A DNA stretch of 64,000 nucleotides from assembly GCA_963582065.1 (NCBI GenBank), contig CAUZRQ010000018.1:1-64000 (forward strand), written 5' to 3'. Positions 32,517 through 40,728 of the stretch are shown here, one piece after another. Both the position numbers and the translations under genes were made by a program. Origin of the DNA: UBA8437 sp963582065. Its GTDB lineage: Bacteria; Planctomycetota; Planctomycetia; Planctomycetales; Planctomycetaceae. Within the stretch, counting starts at the first letter, position 1. Each line of letters opens with the position of its first letter. The notes beneath the pieces are model-generated. The model ran no database searches and was not told where the DNA came from. It worked only from the letters and a program-made list of their open reading frames with translations.

Positions 32517-34144
32517 GTGTCGCCGTAAAAGGACTCACCGTCCGATTCGGCCGGCATTGTCTCACCAGCGTTCTCTTCCGACGACGCTGGTGCGGTTCCC
32601 TGTCCGCCTGTGAGTTCGACGGTCTTGTAGCCGCCCTGGCTGGTGAAGTACATCATCAGCATCAGGTAAGCCACGCACATCACGATCGGCAGCACCGTGG
32701 CGGTTTTCAGGACCTGCTTCTTGGACTCGCCCTGGACTTCGGCGATCGTCGCCTTCTCAGGGACGCTGGCCTTGCTGTCATCGACGCTTCGGTACTCGAT
32801 CAACCCCAGGAATTCCTTGGGCTCGGCAGTGGCCACCGTCTTCTCATAGATGGCCGAATGGTCCGCCTGGAGTTTCTTGCTGGTGTCGACGTCCTGGACG
32901 TAACCGAGCCAGGCAGCTCCCAGCGTGCCGACGCTGAGCATGCCGATGCCTGCGATCATGTTGATGCCCAACGCCCCGCTCTTGGGAAACTGCTCGGAGA
33001 TCACCCCCAGCGTGGCGGGCCAGAAGAACGTCTTGCCGAGACCATAGAGTGTCGCCACGGCGAAGATCAGCCCGAAGCCGCTGACCGATCCGAGCGAGTA
33101 CAGTCCGGCGGCGGCCAACGCAGCCGAGATCGCCAGCAGTTTCAATGGAGGCAGTGCGTGGACGATGGGACCGGCAAAGAACCTCAGGACCATCATGATC
33201 AGCGACGTGTAGACCAACAACCAGCCGGGGTTGATGCCCACGACGTCCATCTCGCCGGTCATCAGCGGCGTGATCCAACTGTCGGTTCCCAATTCGGTGG
33301 TCGCCAGCGGGCACATGATCAAGCACATCAGGAAGAAGACGGGACGCCCCAGTTTCTGGACGTAGAGGGCGAACGGAATGATCAACGCCGCAATCGCAAC
33401 CAGTTTCGTGGTTGTGTTGAAATCGAAGACCCGGCCAACCTCCAGAACGACCAGCACCACGGCAATGGACCAGGACAGGATGCCCGGCTCCTGCAGCATT
33501 TCCTTGAACGACACGCCGGCCTGGACGCGTTCCTGGATGGGGAACGTCCGGCCCAGCAGCATCAGTGCGTAGATGACCACCGGGACCAGTGTCAGCAGCA
33601 CGATGGTCGTGTAATTGGTGATGTTTCCATCGGCATCCTTGGTGGCGACGCCCATGAAGAGCAGTCCGGCGATGACCAGTCCGCCGGGCCAACCGGCGTG
33701 GAGGATGGCCAGCCACTTGGTCTTCTGGCGGGGGAACATCGTGGCCACGACCGGGTTGATCACGGCCTCGATGGTGCCGTTACCCAGCGCACCGATGATC
33801 GATCCCCAGTAGAGCATGTCGTAGCCGTCGGCTTTCCAGAGCATCACGGCCTGGGTGATGTGGCAGATGCCGGCCAGGATCATCGCCTTGCCGTAACCGA
33901 TCCGATCGATCACAAAACTCAGCAGGATGATGCTGACGGCGAACGGCCACAGGCCGGCTCCGAAGATCTCGCCCTGCTGCGTCTTGTCGATGTTGAATTC
34001 GGTGCCCCAGGTCTCCATCAGCATGGCCCGGACCTGGAATCCGAACGCGGTTGCGATCAGGGACGCAAAGCAGCCCCAGAAGAGCAACCGGTTGCGACGT
34101 TGATTGGGATCGGACGAGCCATCCACCACCGCTGTACTTGCCAT
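32513..34144 (-). CDS. Major facilitator superfamily transporter
   Basis: 543 residues, about 12 predicted membrane spans. The start has FWGCFASLIATAFGFQVRAML; the loop after span 2 carries FVIDRIGYGKAMI, the MFS motif A region. Later spans include WLLVYTSLIMMVLRFF and GLIFAVATLYGLGKTFF. A long loop near 420-480 is hydrophilic, and the last 40 residues are acidic and Ser-rich. Nucleoside- and sugar-transporter-like MFS proteins occur in planctomycetes, but the cargo is not identifiable. Its promoter must be in the 318-nt gap shared with the DUF1501 gene. Confidence 0.93.
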   Translation of the reverse strand: MASTAVVDGSSDPNQRRNRLLFWGCFASLIATAFGFQVRAMLMETWGTEFNIDKTQQGEIFGAGLWPFAVSIILLSFVIDRIGYGKAMILAGICHITQAVMLWKADGYDMLYWGSIIGALGNGTIEAVINPVVATMFPRQKTKWLAILHAGWPGGLVIAGLLFMGVATKDADGNITNYTTIVLLTLVPVVIYALMLLGRTFPIQERVQAGVSFKEMLQEPGILSWSIAVVLVVLEVGRVFDFNTTTKLVAIAALIIPFALYVQKLGRPVFFLMCLIMCPLATTELGTDSWITPLMTGEMDVVGINPGWLLVYTSLIMMVLRFFAGPIVHALPPLKLLAISAALAAAGLYSLGSVSGFGLIFAVATLYGLGKTFFWPATLGVISEQFPKSGALGINMIAGIGMLSVGTLGAAWLGYVQDVDTSKKLQADHSAIYEKTVATAEPKEFLGLIEYRSVDDSKASVPEKATIAEVQGESKKQVLKTATVLPIVMCVAYLMLMMYFTSQGGYKTVELTGGQGTAPASSEENAGETMPAESDGESFYGDT

Positions 34145-34462
34145 CGATCAACCGTCCCGTGCCAAAATGATGAATCCGGAGAAAAGCGGTCGGCCTCGAG
34201 ATGAAAGCACCCCGGGATCCCTGTTGTTCGGTCATCGTAATCACTCGCCGGGTTGATTGACATCTCAGAGGACAGCAATTCGGTCGACAGTCCGGACCTT
34301 GGTGACCGACCGACGAACTGTCATGCCAGCCCGCAGAAAACACTCGAGATGCCCTGGTATTCCTGTGTGAAAGCCGGAATGTGGAGTCCTCTCTCCGGCT
34401 GCCGTTTTTCCCTCGTCGGACGGCGTCGACACCTTGCTGGGCCAAGTGCTATCCTGCTCCGC
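34145..34462. other. 318-nt divergent intergenic region
   Basis: No gene is supported. The open frame that crosses it from 34253 is an upstream extension of the DUF1501 gene with no Shine-Dalgarno and no Tat signal. The region must carry divergent promoters for the MFS and DUF1501 genes. The only structure I see is the hairpin with T-run at 34372-34409. Confidence 0.6.
34372..34409 (+). terminator. Terminator-like hairpin in the DUF1501 leader
   Basis: AGCCGGA (34372-34378) pairs with TCCGGCT (34394-34400); TTTTT follows at 34405-34409. No plus-strand gene lies upstream, so it is either an attenuator, the end of a small RNA, or chance. Confidence 0.4.
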
Positions 34463-35875
34463 ATGTACGCTCATCCACCCATTCCACGCCGCAACTTCGT
34501 TCGGCTGGGTCTCGGCCTGGCCGGTGGAGGGCTGATGGCTCCGCCGCCGGTCACCGCGGCGGCGGCTGGACGCCGTCGAGCCAAGCAGGTGCTGGTGCTG
34601 TTCGAGCAGGGCGGGGTTTCGCAGATCGATTCCTGGGACCCGAAACCCCAGGCGGTGGCCGAGCACAAGAGCCCGTTCGAACCGGTGGCCACCAGTGTGC
34701 CCGGGCTGCAGTTCACCCGGTTGCTGGCCCGGACCGCTCCGTTGGCCCACAAGCTGACGATCGTCCGTTGCATGACCCAGCCGACTCCCGGAATCGGCAA
34801 CTCGCATCCCAAGGGCTCGCAGTACATCTACTCGGGCGAAGCCCCCGGCGGACCGGTCGAGATGCCCGACATCAGTTCGGTGGTGGCCATGCTGCAGGGC
34901 AGCCACGCCAGCCACCTGCCGTCGAACATCATGGTCCCGGGGACCAACGAGCAATCTCCGGCCACGAAGATCGGGTTTCTGCCACCGGCCTACAAGGTGT
35001 TCAAGACCGGCGGCAACCCGGCCGACCCGAAGTGGACGGTGCCGAACCTGGGCCTGCTGGGCGTCGACGACGCCCGCTTCCGTAGGCGGACGCGGCTGCT
35101 CGATCGACTCAACATCGGCCTGCTCGGGGCTGACCAGGCGCGTGATGCGAAGGCGATGAAGTCGTTGATGACCCAGGCCATCGACATGCTGACCAATCCG
35201 GCGACCCGCAAGGCGTTCAACATCGAGGCCGAACCCGAGGCGGTCCGGCAGAGGTACGGGACGGGGATGCGGGGCCGGTGCTATCTGCTGGGTCGGAAGC
35301 TGATCGAATCGGGGGTCCGGTTCGTGATGGTCGACGTTCGCGAGCCGCAGAACAGTTTCCGTGACGGGAAACGGGTCGGCTACGGTGGTGGCAACAACAT
35401 GAACTGGGATCACCACGACGCGATCTACGCCAAGACGCACACCAACATCAAGGGAGGCGGTGCCGGCCGCGGGCGGTGGGGGATCCACACGTGGCCGATG
35501 ATGGGCAGCACCGACCAGGCCCTCTCGGCACTGATCGAGGACATGGACCAGCGGGGGTTGCTCGAGGAGACGCTGCTGTGCTTCGTGACCGAGTTCGGGC
35601 GGACCCCCAAGATCAACAATCGCCAGGGCCGTGACCACTGGACTCACGCCTTCAGCTTCGCGTTCGCCGGGGCCGGGGTCCCGGGCGGGCAGGTGGTCGG
35701 AGCCACCGACAAGGACGGGGGCTACATCACCAGTTCCCAGGCGTTCACGATCGAGGACTATGCGGCGACGGTCTACGAGAAACTGGGCATCGACCGCCAC
35801 AAGCCGATTTACACGCCCGCCGATCGGCCGATCCTGTTGTCCCGTCACGGGCAGCCGATCGGCGAGTTGTTCTGA
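34463..35875 (+). CDS. DUF1501 domain protein with Tat signal
   Basis: 470 residues. The N-terminus has IPRRNFVRLGLGLAGGG, a good Tat signal. DUF1501 landmarks are LVLFEQGGVSQIDSWDPKP, GNSHPKGSQYIYSGEAP, LCFVTEFGRTPKINN, GRDHWTHAFSFAFAGAG. It differs from the copy at 16481 in the middle third. It starts a three-gene cassette with the DUF1549/1553 and cytochrome/WD40 genes; the next gene begins 5 nt after its stop. The start is the ATG that places the RR motif near residue 9; ORF extensions upstream lack a signal. Confidence 0.94.
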   Translation: MYAHPPIPRRNFVRLGLGLAGGGLMAPPPVTAAAAGRRRAKQVLVLFEQGGVSQIDSWDPKPQAVAEHKSPFEPVATSVPGLQFTRLLARTAPLAHKLTIVRCMTQPTPGIGNSHPKGSQYIYSGEAPGGPVEMPDISSVVAMLQGSHASHLPSNIMVPGTNEQSPATKIGFLPPAYKVFKTGGNPADPKWTVPNLGLLGVDDARFRRRTRLLDRLNIGLLGADQARDAKAMKSLMTQAIDMLTNPATRKAFNIEAEPEAVRQRYGTGMRGRCYLLGRKLIESGVRFVMVDVREPQNSFRDGKRVGYGGGNNMNWDHHDAIYAKTHTNIKGGGAGRGRWGIHTWPMMGSTDQALSALIEDMDQRGLLEETLLCFVTEFGRTPKINNRQGRDHWTHAFSFAFAGAGVPGGQVVGATDKDGGYITSSQAFTIEDYAATVYEKLGIDRHKPIYTPADRPILLSRHGQPIGELF

Positions 35876-35880
35876 GCCAG

Positions 35881-38800
35881 ATGACCCGCGGGGGAAACGA
35901 CGTGTCGAGGAGTGCCTGCCTGGCTGTGATCGCGCTGGCGTTCGCTTCGGCGGCGGTGGTGGAGGCGGCCGTGGAGGTCTATCCCGAGACGGTGCGGCTG
36001 GCATCTCGCCGCAGCCGTGTCCAACTGGTGATCACCGCTCGCGAGGCGGACGGTCGCCTGAGGGATGTGACGCACCGGGCGAAGGTGAGTTCCAGTGCAC
36101 CGGACCTGGCGACGGTGCGGGCAGGCCGAGTGAGCCCGTCGGGACGTGGTGCCGACGGACGGACCGTGTTGCGGGTGGTGTGGCAGGGTGAGACGGTCGA
36201 GGTGCCCGTTGTGGTCAGCGGTCAGTCGCGTCCGGACCCGGTGGGGTTCAAGTACGAGACACTGGCGGCGATGACCAAGCAGGGGTGCAACGCGGGCAGT
36301 TGCCACGGATCTCCGGAAGGCAAGGGGGGCTTCAGCCTGTCGCTGTTCGCCTTCGATCCGGTCCACGACACCGAGTCGCTGGTCCGCGGCGGCCTCAACC
36401 GTCGCGTCAACGTCTTCGCTCCGCTGGAGAGCCTGATGTTGAAGAAGCCGCTGCTGAGAGTGCCTCACGTGGGCGGCAAACGGTTGAGACCCACCGATGC
36501 GGCCTTCGACATCCTGAAGAGGTGGATCACCGAAGGAGCCCATCCCGATCACGACGGGGCTCCCGCCTGCGAGAAGATCGTGGTGCACCCGGGGCCGATC
36601 CGGGTGTTGGCCCAACCCGATGCAACCCAACAACTCTCGGTGCTGGCCCACTTCACTGACGGCACGATTCGAGATGTCACCCAGTTGGCCACCTTCGACA
36701 CCTCTCACCGTGATGTGGCCACGATCGACGCCGATGGCCGTGTCACCGGACGGTCTCGAGGCCAGGCGGCAATCACGGTGAGGTTTCTTGAGCACCTGGA
36801 GAGCGTCTACTTCACGTTCGTCGAGGAGGTCGAGGGATTCGAGTGGCCGGAGGTGGCCGAGCACAATTTCGTCGACCAGTTGGTCAACTCGAGGTTGAAA
36901 CTACTGAGGATCGCCCCGTCGTCCACCTGTGACGACGGCGTGTTCCTGCGGCGGGTCTACCTGGACCTCACCGGCCTGCTGCCGTCACCGAAAGCCGCCA
37001 GGAAGTTTCTTGCCGAGAAGAAACCCGGAAAGCGGACGAGGTTGATCGACCGTCTGCTGGCGACCAACCAGTTTGCTCGATTCCAGGCCCTGCAACTGGC
37101 CGACCTGTTGAGGGTCAACCCGAAGGTGCTAGGAGCCGACCGGGCGAAGTTGTTCGCCAACTGGATCGCCGAGGCGATGATCGAAAATCGTCCCTACGAC
37201 CAGTTGACCCGAGACCTGCTGACCGCCACCGGCGACACCCGCCTGGTGGCCGAGGCGAACTACTTTGCCGCGATCCCCAAGACCGAGGACGTGGCAGAGG
37301 CGACGGCCCAGGTCTTCATGGGGTCGCGGATCCAGTGCGCAAAGTGCCACAACCACCCGTTCGAGAACTGGACCCAGGACGATTACTACAGCATCGGGGC
37401 GGCGTTCCATCGAGTCGCCCGCCAGGCCGATCGCATCAGCGTGGCTGGAGCGGGCGAGATGGTCAATCCGCGGTCGGGGAAGGTGATGACACCGTGGGGC
37501 CGAAATCGCGTGATGCCCAGGCCGCTGGCCGACGCCGATCGTCGCGTGGCGTTCGCCGGCTGGTTGACCGCCAGGGGCAACCCGTTCTTTGCACGGGCCG
37601 CCGTCAACCGCATCTGGGCTCACCTCTTCGGTCGGGGAATCGTTGATCCGGTTGACGACTTCCGTTCCTCCAATCCCCCATCGAACGTCGAGTTGCTTGA
37701 TCGATTGGCCGCCGAGTTCGAGAAAAGCGGTTTTGACCGACGGCAGATCGTGCGGGCCATCTGCAACAGTCAGACCTACCAGCGGGCGACGGCCACCAAT
37801 CGCTTCAATCGAGACGACACCACCCTGTGTTCGCGGGCCCCGGTGAGGCTGCTGACGGCCGAACAACTGCAGGACGCCATCGGTTATGTCACCGGGTCGA
37901 TCAAGACGGTGGAACAGTCTGACGCGGTGGTGGCCGAGAGCCGTCGCGAACTGGAACGTGTCCGCAAGGAACTGCGGACGAAGCGTCCCGAGTGGGAAGC
38001 CAAGCTGGCCGAGCGATTGAAGAAAGCAGCGTGGTGGGACGGGGCCTGGTGGTCGGCCGGCACGTTCACTGCAAAGACCCCCGAGGCAACTCACTCGACG
38101 GACTTCGGCCCGGAGAAAGACCCCGGCCGGTTCGATGCCTCCCGCGCCTACGGGCCGAACGAGGTCCGCTGGCAGCCACGTCCGGACTGGAACCGTGGCC
38201 AACAGGTCAACCTGCCCAAGGGGACTCACCAGGCGATGTATGCCTGGCACGTGGTTCACGCTCGTGCCGAGACCCGCGTCCGGTTGCGGGTCGTTGCCGA
38301 TGACGGCATGAAGGTGTGGCACAACGGTCAGCTGGTCTTCGATTTTGCTCAGGTCCTGCCCAACGACAAGGAACAGCGTCCCGAGATCGTGCTCAGGCCC
38401 GGTGCCAATCGGTTCCTGTTGAAAATCGTCAACAAGGGGGGCGCGTGGCATTTTACGTGGTGGTTGGAACCGACGCAGCCGGATTCGATCCCCGCTCCAC
38501 CGGTTGCCGACTTGCCCGATGTCTTGGCCGAGGTGCTGATGACGCCCACGGAGAAACGTGCGGCTGAACCGGCAGCACGGCTGGATCGCTTTTACCGAAT
38601 GCGTGACGGCCGGATCGAGAAACTCCGCGGACGGATCGAGAGTGGCGCCCGCGACCAGTACGCCACGCAGAGGCCGTTTCCCGGGTCAGACGCATTCCTG
38701 AAGGCCTTTGGTCAACCCGAACGCAAGACACCGTGCGCGTGTGAACGGTCCAGCGAACCCACGCTGGACCAGGCCCTGCAACTGCTCAACGGACGTGGTG

Positions 38801-39018
38801 TGTACGACCAGGTCAACAAGAGCGTCGCAAAGTTCTCGAAACTCGAGGACGGAGCGTTGATCGTGGAGCTGTACCTGGTGGCGTTTTCGCGAGTGCCGAC
38901 TGTCGGCGAACGGGCTGCCGCGACAGAACACCTGGCCGAGTCTGCCGACCGCGGTGCGGCCATCCGCGATTTGGTCTGGGCCGTACTCAACACCCAGGAA
39001 TTCATTTTTCAGCACTGA
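35881..39018 (+). CDS. DUF1549/DUF1553 protein with Ig-like and PA14-like domains
   Basis: 1045 residues. A signal peptide (LAVIALAFASAAVVEAA) is followed by a BIG2-like domain (about 30-105), a CNAGSCHG motif at 136-143 with a CX4CH pattern typical of this family, a second BIG2-like domain (about 205-280), then DUF1549 (from about 325) ending with the CxxCH heme motif C486-A-K-C489-H490. DUF1553 starts with NPFFARAAVNRIWAHLFGRG and ends VLNTQEFIFQH, but is split by about 260 residues that contain a PA14/GLEYA-like segment (VRLRVVADDGMKVWHNGQL). The family's job is unknown; export and heme binding are likely. Confidence 0.93.
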   Translation: MTRGGNDVSRSACLAVIALAFASAAVVEAAVEVYPETVRLASRRSRVQLVITAREADGRLRDVTHRAKVSSSAPDLATVRAGRVSPSGRGADGRTVLRVVWQGETVEVPVVVSGQSRPDPVGFKYETLAAMTKQGCNAGSCHGSPEGKGGFSLSLFAFDPVHDTESLVRGGLNRRVNVFAPLESLMLKKPLLRVPHVGGKRLRPTDAAFDILKRWITEGAHPDHDGAPACEKIVVHPGPIRVLAQPDATQQLSVLAHFTDGTIRDVTQLATFDTSHRDVATIDADGRVTGRSRGQAAITVRFLEHLESVYFTFVEEVEGFEWPEVAEHNFVDQLVNSRLKLLRIAPSSTCDDGVFLRRVYLDLTGLLPSPKAARKFLAEKKPGKRTRLIDRLLATNQFARFQALQLADLLRVNPKVLGADRAKLFANWIAEAMIENRPYDQLTRDLLTATGDTRLVAEANYFAAIPKTEDVAEATAQVFMGSRIQCAKCHNHPFENWTQDDYYSIGAAFHRVARQADRISVAGAGEMVNPRSGKVMTPWGRNRVMPRPLADADRRVAFAGWLTARGNPFFARAAVNRIWAHLFGRGIVDPVDDFRSSNPPSNVELLDRLAAEFEKSGFDRRQIVRAICNSQTYQRATATNRFNRDDTTLCSRAPVRLLTAEQLQDAIGYVTGSIKTVEQSDAVVAESRRELERVRKELRTKRPEWEAKLAERLKKAAWWDGAWWSAGTFTAKTPEATHSTDFGPEKDPGRFDASRAYGPNEVRWQPRPDWNRGQQVNLPKGTHQAMYAWHVVHARAETRVRLRVVADDGMKVWHNGQLVFDFAQVLPNDKEQRPEIVLRPGANRFLLKIVNKGGAWHFTWWLEPTQPDSIPAPPVADLPDVLAEVLMTPTEKRAAEPAARLDRFYRMRDGRIEKLRGRIESGARDQYATQRPFPGSDAFLKAFGQPERKTPCACERSSEPTLDQALQLLNGRGVYDQVNKSVAKFSKLEDGALIVELYLVAFSRVPTVGERAAATEHLAESADRGAAIRDLVWAVLNTQEFIFQH

Positions 39019-40502
39019 TGCCCACCGGGGCGATTCCCTTGACGAAGCCGATGACAAACCACTCGACCATCACGCTTGGCCTGGCCCTGGTCGCGGTCCT
39101 TACGACTGTCGATGCGGTGGCGGCCGATCCGCAGCCACCGAAGGTGGTCTTCCTGCGTGACGTGGCCCCGATCCTGTTGCGTCGATGCAGTGGGTGTCAC
39201 GGCGGCCGGGTCAGCCGGGGCGGTTTCCGTCTGCACGTGTTCTCCGAATTGATGCGAGCCGGAGAATCGGGCGAGGCGAGCGTGGTGGCCGGGAAACCCG
39301 AGGCGTCGGAACTTTATCGGCGACTTGTCGAGAAGGACCCGGAGGCGCGGATGCCCCGTGAGGACGACCCGTTGTCGGCGTCGGAGATCGGGGCGATCCG
39401 GGCGTGGATTGCTGCCGGAGCGGTCTTTGACGGTCAGGACCCCGGAAAGCCGCTGCGCTCACAACTGCCGCCCCGGCAGCACCCGGTGACTCCCGGGGCT
39501 TACCCGGTGCCTGTGCCGGTCTTCGCCCTGGCGTTTTCGCCCGATGGTCGTCAACTGGCTGCCAGCGGATACCACGAGGTGACCATCTGGAATCCCGCCG
39601 ACGGCAAGCTGATCAGGCGGTTGGGCCGACGGCCCCAGCGGATCCATTCACTCGATTGGACTGACGACGGCGGCTCACTGCTGGTCGGGGGAGGGACACC
39701 CGGTGAATACGGCGAGCTGGCTCTTGTCGACGGCGCGAGCGGCCGCGTGCAACATCTCTACGGGACCTTCGATGATGTGGTGTTGGGGGCGGCAATCAGT
39801 GGCGATGGCAAGCGGGTAGCGGCTGGATCGGCTGGTCACGAGACACGGGCCTGGCCGAAGGATGCAGCCAAACCCGCCTGGAGCAGCCGGGTGCATTCCG
39901 ACTGGGTGACCGGAGTCGTCTTCAGCGGCGACGGCCGCTTCGTGGTCTCGGCCAGCCGCGACCAGACGGTCAAGGTCCACGATGCGGCCACCGGTGGGCT
40001 GTTCACTACGTACAACGGGCATCGCAAGCAACTGGGCAAGTTCACCGGCCGCTTTGCCGTCTACGCGGTGGGTTTCGACGAGGCCGCCGGGCGTGTGCTG
40101 TCGGTGGGAGCCGGCAAGGCAATCCGGATCTGGGATCCTGTGAAGGCGAAGTCCGAGAACGGGACGGCGGCCGACATGGAGGGCCGGTTCTTCAAGGCCG
40201 GACACACACGTTTCATTGCTCACGGTTTCGGCAAGACCACCTTCGGTCTCGATGCCAGTGACGGACATGCGTGGGCCGGAGGAGCAGACGGGCTGGTTCG
40301 CGAGTTTTCGACCGAGTTGCTGAAGACCGTCCGGAGTTACGAGGGGCTGACCGACTGGGTTTACTCGGTCGCCGCCTCGCGGAAGGGTGACCTGGTGGCC
40401 GCGGCCGGGTACAGCGGCGAGGTGATCGTCTGGAGCCGCACCGATGGGCGGGTGGTGGCTCGGTTCCTGGCGGCACCGGGTTTGAAGACCGCCGGGCGTT
40501 GA
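39018..40502 (+). CDS. c-type cytochrome (PSCyt1) fused to WD40 repeats, secreted
   Basis: 494 residues. A signal peptide is at STITLGLALVAVLTTVDAVAAD. A PSCyt1 heme motif CSGCHG is at 57-62, with the distal region ARMPREDDPLS. From about 165 come seven WD40-like blades (for example VFALAFSPDGRQLAASGY, SDWVTGVVFSGDGRFVVSASRD, WVYSVAASRKGDLVAAAGY). A planctomycete electron-transfer or substrate-binding role is inferred. ATG 39018 overlaps the previous stop (TGATG); ATG 39051 gives a more usual signal peptide. It closes the DUF1501-DUF1549/1553 cassette. Confidence 0.92.
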   Translation: MPTGAIPLTKPMTNHSTITLGLALVAVLTTVDAVAADPQPPKVVFLRDVAPILLRRCSGCHGGRVSRGGFRLHVFSELMRAGESGEASVVAGKPEASELYRRLVEKDPEARMPREDDPLSASEIGAIRAWIAAGAVFDGQDPGKPLRSQLPPRQHPVTPGAYPVPVPVFALAFSPDGRQLAASGYHEVTIWNPADGKLIRRLGRRPQRIHSLDWTDDGGSLLVGGGTPGEYGELALVDGASGRVQHLYGTFDDVVLGAAISGDGKRVAAGSAGHETRAWPKDAAKPAWSSRVHSDWVTGVVFSGDGRFVVSASRDQTVKVHDAATGGLFTTYNGHRKQLGKFTGRFAVYAVGFDEAAGRVLSVGAGKAIRIWDPVKAKSENGTAADMEGRFFKAGHTRFIAHGFGKTTFGLDASDGHAWAGGADGLVREFSTELLKTVRSYEGLTDWVYSVAASRKGDLVAAAGYSGEVIVWSRTDGRVVARFLAAPGLKTAGR

Positions 40503-40554
40503 GCGTGCCGAAGACCGGCATCGCACCTGCCTGTTCGTGGTCTCGACGTCGGTT

Positions 40555-40580
40555 TCGGCCCATTTGTTAATCTGGGCCGA
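40555..40580. terminator. Hairpin after the cytochrome/WD40 gene
   Basis: TCGGCCCA (40555-40562) and TGGGCCGA (40573-40580) form an 8-bp perfect stem with a 10-nt loop, 53 nt past the stop. There is no T-run, so it may act as an mRNA-stabilising hairpin rather than an intrinsic terminator. Confidence 0.4.
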
Positions 40581-40641
40581 CTGAATTGACCCTGCCGGTT
40601 GTACGGGTTTTGCGTTCGTTTTGGCGGTTGAATTGGTGCAA

Positions 40642-40668
40642 TTGTGCCTATTGGTCGCTTTGTAATGA
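40642..40668 (+). promoter_or_regulatory. Weak candidate promoter for the RTX gene
   Basis: TTGTGC, 15 nt, TAATGA, within a low-GC stretch, 60 nt before the first possible start codon. Confidence 0.28.
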
Positions 40669-40716
40669 ATGCACGGGTGGCAAAGGGGGGATGTAGACAA
40701 GGGGCTGTTTTAGCCT

Positions 40717-40728
40717 CTCTGCGCAGAG
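40717..40728. repeat. 12-nt palindrome abutting the RTX start codon
   Basis: CTCTGCGCAGAG is self-complementary and ends one base before the ATG at 40729. It could bind a regulator or block initiation at that ATG, which would favour the ATG at 40750. Confidence 0.35.

Noticed and set aside
34265..36004. 579-codon minus-strand frame across the second DUF1501 gene
   Set aside because: Shadow of the DUF1501 gene and its leader; no domain or ribosome binding site.
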